A stretch of DNA of 64,000 bases from Myroides sp. 1354 (GCF_030324495.1 NZ_JACAGN010000008.1:84762-148761); one strand, 5' to 3'; positions 50,962 to 60,676 are shown, counted from the stretch's first letter. The notes: a model not told the origin generated them from the letters alone. Numbers and translations: made by a program.

Positions 50962-51540
50962 TTATTGTATTGTATTTAATAAGGCTTTTATCTCTTCAAA
51001 GTTTTTCTCTGTCGCATTAAAAAGCTCAATTTTTCCTTCTTTATTTAGTACCATATAACGGGGAATCCAATTTAATTGGATCGCTTGACCAAAAGTTCCT
51101 TTCATGCGTTTCTCATCGTTAAGGTGAAATTGTTCTCCTTCAATGCCATATTTTTCAATTGCTTCTTTCCATGCTTCGGGTGTTTTATCCAACGATAAAT
51201 TCACAAAAACAACTTCTGGAAATGCAGCTTTGATTTTTTTCATTTCAGGTACTGCCTTGATACAATCTGGACACCAAGCCGCCCATACGTCAATTAAAAT
51301 GTTTTTACCTGCATATTGTGCTAGTATTTCCTGGAAGGTAATTGCACTTCCATCTAATTTGTGAAATACTTGTGTCAAAGCCTCTGGTGCAAATTTTGTG
51401 TTATCTACACTTGCTTCTTCTGGTGTAGAAGTGGTCGGTGTAGGTTCTTCTGTTGAAATAACTTCCAACTTCTCTGTTTGTTGCTTACAAGCTGTTGCTG
51501 TTAAAGCAAGTATAGAAAGGGCAATAAAAATTTTCTTCAT
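50962..51540 (-). CDS. TlpA-family thioredoxin-like lipoprotein
   Basis: A 192-residue protein with a lipoprotein signal (KIFIALSILALTATACKQQ; Cys near residue 18), an acidic linker (TEEPTPTTSTPEE) and a thioredoxin fold with LIDVWAAWCPDCIKAVPEM, i.e. a CPDC active site, and WIPRYMVLNKEGKIELFN containing the cis-Pro. It likely reduces disulfides in the periplasm or outer leaflet. It lies two bases from tpiA and 13 from the permease gene, within one operon. Confidence 0.92.
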   Translation of the reverse strand: MKKIFIALSILALTATACKQQTEKLEVISTEEPTPTTSTPEEASVDNTKFAPEALTQVFHKLDGSAITFQEILAQYAGKNILIDVWAAWCPDCIKAVPEMKKIKAAFPEVVFVNLSLDKTPEAWKEAIEKYGIEGEQFHLNDEKRMKGTFGQAIQLNWIPRYMVLNKEGKIELFNATEKNFEEIKALLNTIQ

Positions 51541-51553
51541 AATGGATCGATAT

Positions 51554-52633
51554 TTATTCGTTTAGCTTTATTCGAGGGTCTAAATAAGCATAGATCAAAT
51601 CTACTAAAATTGTTAGGATTACGAAAGCGGTAGCTATAGTAAGTACAGCTCCCATGATAATAGGAAGATCTAATGTGTTTAGGGCTTCTACAATTTCTTT
51701 GCCTAAACCATTCCAACCAAAAATATATTCAACAAAAACCGCGCCAGCTAACATGGAGGCAAACCAACCAGAAAGGGCAGTTACAACAGGATTCAGTGCA
51801 TTTTTTAACGCGTGTTTGTAGATGACTTGAGTCATGCTCATTCCTTTTGCTTTGGCTGTTCGAATATAATCTAAACTCAATACGTCTAATAAGGAATTGC
51901 GCATAAGCTGAATAACAACAGATAATGGACGAATTCCCAATACTATAGCGGGGAGAATGATGTTTTTTAATGCCAAGTAACGACCATCACCATAATCATC
52001 AACTTCATATAAACTACCCGTCATAGGGAGTTGTGTATAGGTGTGTAAAAGGTAACCAAAAATCCACGCGAACAAAATCGCACTAAAGAAAGAAGGAATA
52101 CTCATCCCAAATGTACTGACAACGGAAATGAAACGATCCAACCACGTATTGACATAGAGGGCAGAAATAACACCCAAAAATACCCCTATAAAAAGGGCAA
52201 TTCCAATCGCTACTGTGGCTAATAATACTGTATTAGGCAGTGTTTCAGCCAAAATACTACTGACCGTTTTTCCATTTTTTTGAAAACTCTCTCTTAAATA
52301 AGGTACTTTGAGCATCACCTCCGTTTGCCCCATGGTAAGTAAAACAAGACCGTTGTACTTATTTGCATGCCTAAAACTGTAGTCTTCAGCTTGCGTACTA
52401 TGGAAAGAAATAGGGGATAAGTCATTCAAATACAATATATATTGTTTGCTTATCGGTTGATCAAATCCATATTTCTTTTTGATGGCTAACAGTTGTTCTG
52501 CACTTTCATTCTGATCCAGCATCATACGCGCAGGATCACCTGGTAAAATGGTAAATAAAAAGAAAACTACACTTACTACTCCCCAAAGGGTTAGCAAGGC
52601 ATAACACATTTTTTTGATGAAATAAGTCAGCAA
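51554..52633 (-). CDS. ABC transporter permease, DppB-like
   Basis: A 359-residue peptide/nickel-type permease: N-terminal helix (YFIKKMCYALLTLWGVVSVVFFLFT), then the conserved LPGDPARMML, a large periplasmic loop (residues about 40-140), four more helices with the EAA loop LDYIRTAKAKGMSMTQVIYKHALKNAL, and the C-terminal PIIMGAVLTIATAFVILTILVDLIYAYLDPRI. The partner permease (DppC), binding protein and ATPases are not in the window, so partners must be encoded elsewhere or the transporter is a solitary relic. It sits inside the TlpA/DoxX operon. Confidence 0.85.
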   Translation of the reverse strand: MLTYFIKKMCYALLTLWGVVSVVFFLFTILPGDPARMMLDQNESAEQLLAIKKKYGFDQPISKQYILYLNDLSPISFHSTQAEDYSFRHANKYNGLVLLTMGQTEVMLKVPYLRESFQKNGKTVSSILAETLPNTVLLATVAIGIALFIGVFLGVISALYVNTWLDRFISVVSTFGMSIPSFFSAILFAWIFGYLLHTYTQLPMTGSLYEVDDYGDGRYLALKNIILPAIVLGIRPLSVVIQLMRNSLLDVLSLDYIRTAKAKGMSMTQVIYKHALKNALNPVVTALSGWFASMLAGAVFVEYIFGWNGLGKEIVEALNTLDLPIIMGAVLTIATAFVILTILVDLIYAYLDPRIKLNE

Positions 52634-52640
52634 GATTTCT

Positions 52641-53741
52641 TTATTTTAAGGTAACCTGATTGCGATCTTTCCAGTGTTTCTTTTCCACAATAACTCCTTT
52701 TTCTAACACGACAATACTTGGATTAGCTCTTTCTATAGTTTTTAGCGTTGTCGCATCTGAAGTATAGTAGATAAAAGGCAATTCATATTTTTTAATTACC
52801 CCATCGATAATTGCATTGCTTGAAGCTGTTAGTCCCGCAACGACATAACCTTTGACAATTGCTTTGTTTGCAAAGTCTTTCATCGCTTGTAAGCCTTCAG
52901 CATCTGCGCGTTCTAGGTCGTATGAAATAATCCAAATTAACTTAGGTTCTTGTAACATTTGTTCTAAGTGTTCTTCACCATCTAAATCCATCGTTAAATC
53001 GTGAATTGCAGGTTGGTATCCTTCACTCAATTGAATGTCTTCTCTGCGAACAAATTCCGCTCCTTCTGGAATATTCCCTAATTCTTTATCTGTGAATTTC
53101 TCTTCTTTACCATTAACATTATAATAAAAGGTCATTTGATACTCTGCTTTAGGAGCATCTTCAGGAATTTCCATTCCCTTTTGAATATCAGTTCCTACTT
53201 TATAGGCTCTAAAATCCTTTAAAGGCAAGTGATTTAAAACCCAATATCCCATAAAACAACATAAAACAACAGTAATCATCATAATGAGATTATTGGTTTT
53301 TGCCTGAAAAATAGGTTGAATAAACGATTTGAATTTAATGAGAATAAGAATGAGAATCAATAAAACAATGTCTTTGGTAAACGATCCCCAAGGGGTTAAA
53401 GGAACAGCATCTCCAAAACAACCACAATCTGTTACTTTATTGAAATAGGCCGAATAAAACGTCAAGAAAGTAAAGAATACAATCATTAAAAATAACAACG
53501 TCAACGTCAATTTACGCATGAATCCCAGTAACAAAGCAACACCTAAAATCACTTCTGCAATCACTAATACAACTGCTAGTGAAAGGGCATAAGGCGTTAA
53601 AAAAGGCAAGTTTAAAACTGCTTCCGAGAAATATTCCTCCAATTTAAAAGAGAAACCTGTAGGATCATTCAGTTTTACTAAACCGGATAAAATAAATAAT
53701 ACGCCTACAAAAATGCGCGACAGTTGCGTGATAATTTTCAT
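52641..53741 (-). CDS. DoxX-containing membrane protein (BT_3928-like)
   Basis: A 366-residue protein. Four or five membrane helices occupy residues about 5-170 (SRIFVGVLFILSGLVKLNDPTGFSFKLEEYF, then LVIAEVILGVALLLGFM, FLMIVFFTFLTFYSAYFNKVTDCGCFGD), including a conserved CGCFGD motif. The C-terminal part is a thioredoxin-like or DsbD-like beta domain without CxxC (IIDGVIKKYELPFIYYT, then ANPSIVVLEKGVIVEKKHW). This architecture is the BT_3928 group known in Bacteroidota, with the redox partner TlpA nearby. It probably helps electron or thiol transfer across the inner membrane. Confidence 0.87.
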   Translation of the reverse strand: MKIITQLSRIFVGVLFILSGLVKLNDPTGFSFKLEEYFSEAVLNLPFLTPYALSLAVVLVIAEVILGVALLLGFMRKLTLTLLFLMIVFFTFLTFYSAYFNKVTDCGCFGDAVPLTPWGSFTKDIVLLILILILIKFKSFIQPIFQAKTNNLIMMITVVLCCFMGYWVLNHLPLKDFRAYKVGTDIQKGMEIPEDAPKAEYQMTFYYNVNGKEEKFTDKELGNIPEGAEFVRREDIQLSEGYQPAIHDLTMDLDGEEHLEQMLQEPKLIWIISYDLERADAEGLQAMKDFANKAIVKGYVVAGLTASSNAIIDGVIKKYELPFIYYTSDATTLKTIERANPSIVVLEKGVIVEKKHWKDRNQVTLK

Positions 53742-53761
53742 AATTAGTGGTTGATGGTTAT

Positions 53762-54307
53762 TTATTCGTTTATTAGTTCAAGGTGAATCAACGCGAATAC
53801 CGCATAGTTCAACATATCTTGATAATTAGCCTCAATACCTTCAGAAGCTAGTGTTTTTCCTTTATTATCCTCGATTTGCTTTACGCGAAGTAACTTCTGT
53901 AAAATCAAATCCGTTAGCGAACTAACGCGTAGATCACGCCAAGCTTCTCCGTAATCGTGGTTTTTGTTTTCCATTAATGTTTTGGTTTCCAAGACGTGCT
54001 TGTCGTATAGTTTTTCTACCTCTTCAGCTGTTAAGTCCGGGTATTTTCCTACGCCAATTTCAGCATTGATTAAGGCCATTACACAGTAATTGATAATGCC
54101 GATAAACTCAGGAACTTCTCCTTCGTCAACCTTGCGTACCGTATTTTCTTGAATACTTCTCAAGCGTTGAGCCTTGATATAAATTTGATCAGTTAATGAA
54201 CTCAAACGCATGATACGCCAAGCACATCCATAATCGTGCATCTTTTTTTGGAATAACGATTTGCAAATAGCAATTACCTGATCATATTGTATAGAAGTAG
54301 TACTCAT
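53762..54307 (-). CDS. DUF1599 protein (duplicated domain)
   Basis: A 181-residue soluble protein with two copies of one motif: KKMHDYGCAWRIMRLSSLTDQIYIKAQRLRSIQ in the first half and ENKNHDYGEAWRDLRVSSLTDLILQKLLRVKQIED in the second. The DYGxAWR and LSSLTD signature is DUF1599 (a putative nucleotide-modifying family). Length and duplication are normal. It is the first gene of the minus-strand operon and divergent from folP; pairing with folP and the DoxX, TlpA and tpiA genes is conserved in Bacteroidota. Confidence 0.9.
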   Translation of the reverse strand: MSTTSIQYDQVIAICKSLFQKKMHDYGCAWRIMRLSSLTDQIYIKAQRLRSIQENTVRKVDEGEVPEFIGIINYCVMALINAEIGVGKYPDLTAEEVEKLYDKHVLETKTLMENKNHDYGEAWRDLRVSSLTDLILQKLLRVKQIEDNKGKTLASEGIEANYQDMLNYAVFALIHLELINE

Positions 54308-54336
54308 TTAAACTATATTTGTAATGGATTATTTTT

Positions 54337-54344
54337 CAAAAATA
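54337..54344 (-). promoter_or_regulatory. -7 promoter element TATTTTTG for the minus-strand operon
   Basis: Read on the minus strand this matches TAnnTTTG, 29 bases before the DUF1599 start at 54,307. A plus-strand TATATTTG occurs at 54,314-54,321 and could serve folP, giving a leader of about 110 bases. Confidence 0.45.
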
Positions 54345-54433
54345 CTAATAATACTATGGTGGTGAAAATAATGTTACACCTTTTGGAAAATTAAATATAA
54401 ATAAAAATAAGATAAAATATTGAATTGTGCTGT

Positions 54434-55258
54434 ATGACAATAAATTGTAAGGGAGAATTAATTGATTTATCTACGCCTCGAATTATGGGGATTCTGAATG
54501 TTACTCCGAATTCTTTTTACGATGGGGGCAAATACAAAACAGATATTGATTTTTTGAATCAAACGGAAAAGATGCTTGTGGATGGTGCAGATTTCATTGA
54601 TTTAGGAGCGTATTCCTCTAAACCCAGTGCCGAATTTGTCAGTGAAGAAGAAGAAATCCGACGGTTAGTAAGTGTAGTGTCTTTACTCGTTAAACAATTT
54701 CCAACGATAAAAATATCCATTGATACTTTTCGAGCCAAAGTAGCTAAAGAGGCTATTGAAGCAGGAGGAGCCCTTATTAATGATATTGCTGCAGGTTTAT
54801 TAGACGAACAGATGATTGAGGTAGTAGGACAATTACAAGTTCCTTATATTATGATGCATATGAGGGGAAATCCCCAAACCATGCAAAGTATGACAACATA
54901 CGATGATCTACTTGTGGATATGCGCTACTATTTTTCTGAGCGATTAGCACAAGCTAGAGCAGCTAAAATCAATGATGTTATCTTAGACCCAGGGTTTGGC
55001 TTTGCTAAGACGATGCAGCAAAATTATGAGTTGATGGCTAAATTAGAACATTTTCACTGTTTTGAATTGCCTTTACTCGTAGGAATATCCCGTAAATCAA
55101 TGCTGTATAAACTCCTGGATTGTACACCTCAAGAAGCTTTAAACGGAACAAGTGTATTAAATACCATCGCTTTGCAAAAAGGCGCGCAAATCTTGCGTGT
55201 ACATGACGTAAAAGAAGCAAATGAAGTTAGAAAAATTTTAAACCAATTGATGATATGA
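54434..55258 (+). CDS. folP: Dihydropteroate synthase
   Basis: A protein of about 274 residues; ATG 54,434 is used because upstream TTG starts give an unnatural MCC extension. DHPS motifs are IMGILNVTPNSFYDGGKY, DGADFIDLGAYSSKPS, ISIDTFRAKVAKEAIEAGGALINDIAAG, MMHMRGNPQTMQ, DVILDPGFGFAKTMQQNY, LLVGISRKSMLY and the C-terminal LRVHDVKEA. It joins para-aminobenzoate to the pterin precursor and is the sulfonamide target. Its stop overlaps the next start (ATGA). Confidence 0.97.
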   Translation: MTINCKGELIDLSTPRIMGILNVTPNSFYDGGKYKTDIDFLNQTEKMLVDGADFIDLGAYSSKPSAEFVSEEEEIRRLVSVVSLLVKQFPTIKISIDTFRAKVAKEAIEAGGALINDIAAGLLDEQMIEVVGQLQVPYIMMHMRGNPQTMQSMTTYDDLLVDMRYYFSERLAQARAAKINDVILDPGFGFAKTMQQNYELMAKLEHFHCFELPLLVGISRKSMLYKLLDCTPQEALNGTSVLNTIALQKGAQILRVHDVKEANEVRKILNQLMI

Positions 55259-55863
55259 GAAAATTACTGTTTGTATTACCCTTGCTTTGCTTGTTTATGA
55301 GCTGTGATAAGAAAGAAATGAAATTAGCACGTGCTGCCTATATTGTTGAAGAAGGAATTGACGATCACTCGCCAATTTATATCGAATACGCAGAGGATGG
55401 AATTCACCCTCATTTGAACGATAATAATAAAATAGGAGGAACTAATTTTATCTTTCATATTGAGAGAGAACTCAATGCAAAAGAAGTATTGGAAATTGTG
55501 TCGGGAATTAAAAATAAAAAATACGACAAAGCGAATTTACATCTGGATGAGAAAGGTGTTTTTTACAGTTATGCAGATACATTAAACAAACACTTGTCTT
55601 TTTTTCCTTTTAAATCGCTTGATTACGTTTTTGAACGTCCAACTTCTACAGATAATTTACTCTATGTAAATGCTTCAAATGATGTGTTTTTTGAAGGAAA
55701 AGCCATAGAGCGAAATCAAGTGGCAACTGCAACACAAGGAAAAGATAGTTTGCAATTGGGGTTCAGTAAAGAATTGGATTTCGAAAAGTATTTGCAAATG
55801 CGAATCTTATTAGAAGAACTAAAAATTAGCAATCAATTTGTAAAACAAGATCGCATTTACTAA
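55255..55863 (+). CDS. Lipoprotein of unknown function coupled to folP
   Basis: A 202-residue lipoprotein: signal RKLLFVLPLLCLFMSCDK, Cys near residue 18. The mature part has a beta/alpha mixture (TNFIFHIERELNAKEVLEIVSGIKNKKYDKANLHLD, then FFPFKSLDYVFERPTSTDNLLYVNASNDVFFEG). No catalytic motif. It overlaps folP by four bases and ends one base before the convergent rlmH gene. I do not recognise a family. Confidence 0.72.
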   Translation: MRKLLFVLPLLCLFMSCDKKEMKLARAAYIVEEGIDDHSPIYIEYAEDGIHPHLNDNNKIGGTNFIFHIERELNAKEVLEIVSGIKNKKYDKANLHLDEKGVFYSYADTLNKHLSFFPFKSLDYVFERPTSTDNLLYVNASNDVFFEGKAIERNQVATATQGKDSLQLGFSKELDFEKYLQMRILLEELKISNQFVKQDRIY

Positions 55864-55864
55864 A

Positions 55865-56338
55865 CTATTGATGATGATAAGGCTCATTGCGCAAAATCGT
55901 AAATCCGCGATAGAGCTGTTCAATAATAAACAAGCGAATCATTTGATGGGAAAATGTCATTTTTGAAAGTGATATTTTCCCTTTCGCGTTTTTATAGACT
56001 TCTTCTGAAAACCCGTAAGGACCACCTATGACGAAGACCAAGGTTTTGATGCCTGCATTCATCCTCTTTTGTAATTCATCCGCAAAACCTACACTCGTGA
56101 ATTCTTTTCCTTTTTCATCGAGTAAAATTAAGAAATCGGAAGGGCCGATTTTGCTTAAAATCAATTCTCCTTCTTTCTGTTTTTGCTGAGCTTCAGATAA
56201 ATTTTTAGCATTCTTGATATCCGCAATAATTTCCATGTCGAAATTGACGTAAAAAGACAAACGCTTCATGTAATCATTCATTAAGGTTTGCAGTTCTTTA
56301 TTGTCTGTTTTGCCGATAGCTAGTAGTTTGATGTTCAT
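55865..56338 (-). CDS. rlmH: 23S rRNA pseudouridine(1915) methyltransferase
   Basis: A 157-residue SPOUT methyltransferase. Motifs are MNIKLLAIGKTDNKELQ at the start, LLDEKGKEFTSVGFA in the middle, FVIGGPYGFSEEV (SAM-binding trefoil knot loop) and the C-terminal LSKMTFSHQMIRLFIIEQLYRGFTILRNEPYHHQ. It methylates N3 of the pseudouridine in 23S rRNA helix 69 in the assembled 70S ribosome. Length and C-terminus are exact for the family. Confidence 0.97.
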   Translation of the reverse strand: MNIKLLAIGKTDNKELQTLMNDYMKRLSFYVNFDMEIIADIKNAKNLSEAQQKQKEGELILSKIGPSDFLILLDEKGKEFTSVGFADELQKRMNAGIKTLVFVIGGPYGFSEEVYKNAKGKISLSKMTFSHQMIRLFIIEQLYRGFTILRNEPYHHQ

Positions 56339-56406
56339 CTAAAAAAATATTGATTCGGGGCAAAGGTAGTATTTTCTTGTCATGCGAAAAAGAAGGAAGT
56401 AAAACA

Positions 56407-56438
56407 AACAAAGCTACCGGTGAGGATAGCTTTGTTTT
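56407..56438 (-). terminator. Terminator after the M3 peptidase gene (minus strand)
   Basis: AAACAAAGCTA and TAGCTTTGTTT form an 11-bp stem around a 10-base loop; the minus-strand sequence after it is T-rich (TTGTTTT). It lies two bases past the M3 peptidase stop. Confidence 0.7.
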
Positions 56439-56440
56439 AT

Positions 56441-58537
56441 TTATTGTTTGATTAAACCCGAGTATTGTAAGTAAGCATCTATCGTTGGATCTTTTTCTCT
56501 GAAATCGCGATACAACTTATCTAAGGGTACCGTATTTCCTTTAGAGAATAACTTTTTGCGCAGTATATTTCCATTTTGAGAAGAAATACCCCCATTTTCC
56601 ATTAGCCAAGCGTACGCATCATAATCAATCATCTCTGACCATTTATATGAATAGTAACCTGCGGCATATCCTCCACCAAAGATATGACTAAAGTAAGACG
56701 AACGGTATCTCGGTGGCACGAGTTCTGTATAAATACCATATTTTTTTAGCGCATCAATCTCAAATTGATCTACATCAGTAATTGTTGTGTTCGCATCAAT
56801 ACTATGCCATGCTAAATCTAAAAATGTAGCGCCCAATAATTCTGTTAAACTATATCCCTTATTAAAGCTCGCAGCTGCTTTGATGTTGTCAGCAAAGGCT
56901 TGCGGCATTACATACCCCGTTTTATAATGCTTTGCATAATTATCTAAAATAACAGGATCGAAGGCAAAATGCTCGTGAAATTGAGAAGGGAATTCAACGA
57001 AATCACTAGATACATTTGTTCCTGATAAGGTTGCATATTGTTGATCAGCAAATAAACCGTGTAAGGCATGTCCAAATTCATGAAATAAAGTTACAACTTC
57101 ATCCAAACTCAATAAAGCAGCTTGTCCTGCTGCTGGTTTAGGAAAATTAGCAACATTGTAGATTACTGGAAGTTGGTTGGTTAAATGGGACTGATCCACA
57201 ATATTACTCATCCAAGCTCCTCCTTGTTTAGAATCACGTTGAAAGTAATCGGTATAAAACAACCCTAATTTACTCCCGTCTTTGTTGAAAAATTCGTAAA
57301 CCTTTACGTCTTCATGCCACACAGGTAAATCCGTGCGTTCGATATAAGAGATATCATATAAGTATTTAGCCATGAAGAAAACACCGTCTTTTAGGACTTT
57401 TTCTAATTCAAAATACGGTTTTAATTCCTCTTGATTCAAAGCGAATTTCTCTTGTCTAACTTGCTCTGCATAATACATCCAATCTGCAGCAGTTAGCGGT
57501 GATCCAGATTTATTGACCTCTTGTAATAACGCCGTTTCTTCCTCTACTGCTTGAATTGCATGGGAACTCAACTGAGATAACATCTTGAAAACCTGTTCGG
57601 GATTCTCAGCCATAGTGCCCTGTAAACTCCAAGCTGCATAGGTGTCAAAACCCAATAACTTCGCTTTAGCAGCTCTTTTTTGAGCTAGAGCTATAAGTGT
57701 AGAACGCGTATCATTTTTATCTTCTTTCTCTGCTCGACTCCATGAAGCATCAAACAAGGTCTTACGTGTCTCCCTTTTTTCTAATTGCCCTAAAGCAGGT
57801 TGTTGTGTTGTATTACTTAACGCAAGGGTATAGGTTCCATTTTTCTGTTCAAATGAAGCGATATCCTCGTCTGATAAACCAACCAATTCTTCTTTCGTTA
57901 CGTTAACACCTCCTGATTTTGTAGCCGCTAATAATTTATCGCTAAACTCGTTTGTCAACGTAGCAATCTCTTGATTGAGTTGCTTCAATTGTTTCTTGTC
58001 TTCTGTATTTAAATTCGCTCCTTCTCGTACAAAACGTTCGTAATAAACAACGATTAGCCTGATTTGTTCTTCTTCAAGGCCTAGCATTGTTCTATTCTCG
58101 TATAATTTTTTAATGCGTTCAAATAGTGCATCATTTAAATAAATACCATCTGCATGTGTTGCAAACTTAGGAGCCATTTCATTGTTAATCGCGATTAATT
58201 CATCATTGGTGTGTGCTCCTGTTAACAAGTGGAAAACATTGCTTACTCTCGTTAAGAGAGAACCTGAAAGTTCTAAGGCTTCAACGGTATTGGCAAAAGT
58301 AGGTTCTTCTGCATTTGAGGTTATTTTTTCAATAGCCTCTGTTTGCTGGCGCATCCCCTCTAATAGAGCAGGTTTAAAATCTTTGTTTTTTATTTTTGAA
58401 AAATCAGCGGTGTGGTAGGGAAGTTCACTTTCGTTAAAAAAGGCATTGGACTCCTCCCATTTTGACTGGTTTTGACAAGAGATAGAAAATACAGCAGCGC
58501 CTAATACAACGCCCATCATCACTTTCTTTACATACAT
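56441..58537 (-). CDS. M3-family metallopeptidase (Dcp-like), lipoprotein
   Basis: A 698-residue oligopeptidase/dipeptidyl carboxypeptidase. It has a lipoprotein signal (VMMGVVLGAAVFSISCQN; Cys near residue 21), a long helical N-terminal half (residues 40-450), and the zinc motif TLFHEFGHALHGLF (HExxH, about residue 490) with the third ligand downstream in FVEFPSQFHEHFAF and the AAGYYSYKWSEMI region. Dcp-type enzymes remove dipeptides from short peptides. Membrane attachment suggests it acts in the periplasm on imported peptides. Confidence 0.93.
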   Translation of the reverse strand: MYVKKVMMGVVLGAAVFSISCQNQSKWEESNAFFNESELPYHTADFSKIKNKDFKPALLEGMRQQTEAIEKITSNAEEPTFANTVEALELSGSLLTRVSNVFHLLTGAHTNDELIAINNEMAPKFATHADGIYLNDALFERIKKLYENRTMLGLEEEQIRLIVVYYERFVREGANLNTEDKKQLKQLNQEIATLTNEFSDKLLAATKSGGVNVTKEELVGLSDEDIASFEQKNGTYTLALSNTTQQPALGQLEKRETRKTLFDASWSRAEKEDKNDTRSTLIALAQKRAAKAKLLGFDTYAAWSLQGTMAENPEQVFKMLSQLSSHAIQAVEEETALLQEVNKSGSPLTAADWMYYAEQVRQEKFALNQEELKPYFELEKVLKDGVFFMAKYLYDISYIERTDLPVWHEDVKVYEFFNKDGSKLGLFYTDYFQRDSKQGGAWMSNIVDQSHLTNQLPVIYNVANFPKPAAGQAALLSLDEVVTLFHEFGHALHGLFADQQYATLSGTNVSSDFVEFPSQFHEHFAFDPVILDNYAKHYKTGYVMPQAFADNIKAAASFNKGYSLTELLGATFLDLAWHSIDANTTITDVDQFEIDALKKYGIYTELVPPRYRSSYFSHIFGGGYAAGYYSYKWSEMIDYDAYAWLMENGGISSQNGNILRKKLFSKGNTVPLDKLYRDFREKDPTIDAYLQYSGLIKQ

Positions 58538-58675
58538 AGGATAGAATGGTTTTTGGTTTAATGAATGTCAAAGATAAAAATATATTGTAATTGACTTAAT
58601 TTATTATAAATTTAAACCTCACTTTTGAATCAAAATACAATTGTGTTGGTCTTTTAATCTTTGTAAATAGATGTT

Positions 58676-60676
58676 ATGTTTAAAATGAACCCCTTTCTGA
58701 GTTTTCTTTTTGTTTTTATAGGAACGAGTTTATCTGCTCAATCTCCTGCTATTCGCAAAGAATTACAGCGACAATATACAACAGATGGCGCGAAGTTAAT
58801 CCTACAACAGATTAAAAGTGATGAGATGTTAGCAGGTGAAAAGTTAATGGATTATCAAAAGAAGAATACTCAATTTAAAGCTCGATTTGCCGATGAGGTT
58901 AATTTTTATCAAGCACAGCGTATAGAGCGCAATGCAGTTATTTACTTTAAGACGCATAATGTGATTTCGAGAGTGGTTAGTGGAGTAGATCAATTGAATG
59001 CCTCTAGTCAACCCACGTTCAATACTTTATTAGGACAACATATGATCGTTGGAGTTATTGATGGTGATTTGGCATTTTCACAACATATTGAATTTGGCGG
59101 ATTATCTAACTCACGTGTAAAGAAACTCGATCAATGGGATGAAAGTGCAACAGCGGATAACGGCGATTTTCTTGCAATAGAAAGAAGGAGAAATCACGCT
59201 ACACATGTAGTTGGAACAATACTTGCAGAAGGGAAGAAAAAAGAGGCGAAGGGAATGGCTCCAATGGCCGAAGCTTTTAGTTATCAATGGACCAATGACA
59301 TGGCAAAGTTGGGAGATTTAGGAAGGCAGGGGGTTTTGGTTTCGAATCATTCTTATGGTATTGCAGCGGTTGACGATCAAAAGCAACCACTTTTGCCTAA
59401 AGAGTATTTTGGAGCTTATACGATTGATGCTGTTCGCATGGATCAATTGACTTACTTATATCCTTATTTACAACCAGTAGTAGCGGCTGGAAATGATAAA
59501 CTGAATGCAGATATTATTAACCCAGATAAAAAGGGTATGGATTTGTTGTTGGGACATGCAAATGCGAAGAATGCAATTGTCGTTGGTGCGGTAGGGCTAA
59601 ATCTTTCAGGTGCTCTTGACGAAACAGAATTTAGCAGTAATGGACCAACCAATGATTTCCGCATTAAACCAGATATCGTTGCAATTGGAAAAGATGTATT
59701 TTCTTCGGCTTATCAGTATCGTTTCTCTAATGGAGAAATTGAAAAAAATAATTTATATACTACGTTAAGCGGTACTTCAATGGCAGCTCCTTCAGTGGCT
59801 GGAATTCTATTGTTGTGGCAACAATGGGCACTCAACCATAGGAACTTTCCTTATAAAGCAGCTACGATGAAGGGAATTATGATCAATAGTGCTGTCGTAT
59901 TTCATGATGAAAAAGGACCCAATGTAAAAACAGGATGGGGCGTGATTAATGCTTGGAATGGAATCCAATTATTAGAAGCTGCAAGCCAGAAAAAAGCAAT
60001 TGTGAGAGAAGAAACCTTGTTGAATAAAAAAGCGAATGTTATTCGCTTGCGCATGGAAGAGAAAATGGAGAAATTGTCGTTTTCGATTTGTTGGACAGAT
60101 GTAGCAGGGATGTATAGTGAAGCAAATTTTACTGAATTAAACGGAAATAGAAACTTAGTGAATGATTTGGATTTGCGCGTATATAAGGATGGGGTTACTT
60201 ATTTTCCATGGAAGCTAACGGAACATTTTGTTGGAAGTAAAGCCATACAAGGAGATAATCAGGTGGATAATGTCGAGCGAATCGATATAGAAAACCCTGA
60301 GTTAGGCATCTATGAGGTTGTCGTATCCCATAAAGGACAATTGGTCAATCAAGTGCAAGATTATAGTTTAATTGTAAATAGCAATACCTATAGCGGAGTT
60401 GTTTTAGCTGCTGAAGAGGAGACAGAAGAATTAGAACAACTCGTTGTTTGGCCTAATCCTGCAGGCGAAATACTCAATGTTGAAATACCTCAGGCTTTTG
60501 TCTTTTCCATATTAGAAGCAGCTATTTATGATCAATCGGGAAGGTATATAGCGACAATCCCAATGCAGGCAGCTAGTAGACAAAGTTTAGATGTCTCTTT
60601 TTTATCGCGTGGAATGTATTTTCTTACTATTACGGGAGCAGCAAAAAAGCATCAAGTGAAATTTTTGAAAAAATAA
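58676..60676 (+). CDS. T9SS-exported subtilisin-like (S8) protease
   Basis: A 666-residue secreted protease. Signal peptide at residues about 1-22 (PFLSFLFVFIGTSLSAQ); start ATG 58,676 or ATG 58,685. The catalytic Asp is in HMIVGVIDGDLAFSQHIEF (about residue 128; DG rather than the usual D[ST]G), His in RRNHATHVVGTIL (about 174), oxyanion Asn in VVAAGNDKLNAD, and Ser in LSGTSMAAPSVAGILLLWQQW (about 369). A beta-sandwich follows (about 445-570), then a T9SS type A sorting domain (LVVWPNPAGEILNVEI, and GMYFLTITG). It should be cell-surface or extracellular. It is a paralogue of the gene at 62,191. Confidence 0.93.
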   Translation: MFKMNPFLSFLFVFIGTSLSAQSPAIRKELQRQYTTDGAKLILQQIKSDEMLAGEKLMDYQKKNTQFKARFADEVNFYQAQRIERNAVIYFKTHNVISRVVSGVDQLNASSQPTFNTLLGQHMIVGVIDGDLAFSQHIEFGGLSNSRVKKLDQWDESATADNGDFLAIERRRNHATHVVGTILAEGKKKEAKGMAPMAEAFSYQWTNDMAKLGDLGRQGVLVSNHSYGIAAVDDQKQPLLPKEYFGAYTIDAVRMDQLTYLYPYLQPVVAAGNDKLNADIINPDKKGMDLLLGHANAKNAIVVGAVGLNLSGALDETEFSSNGPTNDFRIKPDIVAIGKDVFSSAYQYRFSNGEIEKNNLYTTLSGTSMAAPSVAGILLLWQQWALNHRNFPYKAATMKGIMINSAVVFHDEKGPNVKTGWGVINAWNGIQLLEAASQKKAIVREETLLNKKANVIRLRMEEKMEKLSFSICWTDVAGMYSEANFTELNGNRNLVNDLDLRVYKDGVTYFPWKLTEHFVGSKAIQGDNQVDNVERIDIENPELGIYEVVVSHKGQLVNQVQDYSLIVNSNTYSGVVLAAEEETEELEQLVVWPNPAGEILNVEIPQAFVFSILEAAIYDQSGRYIATIPMQAASRQSLDVSFLSRGMYFLTITGAAKKHQVKFLKK

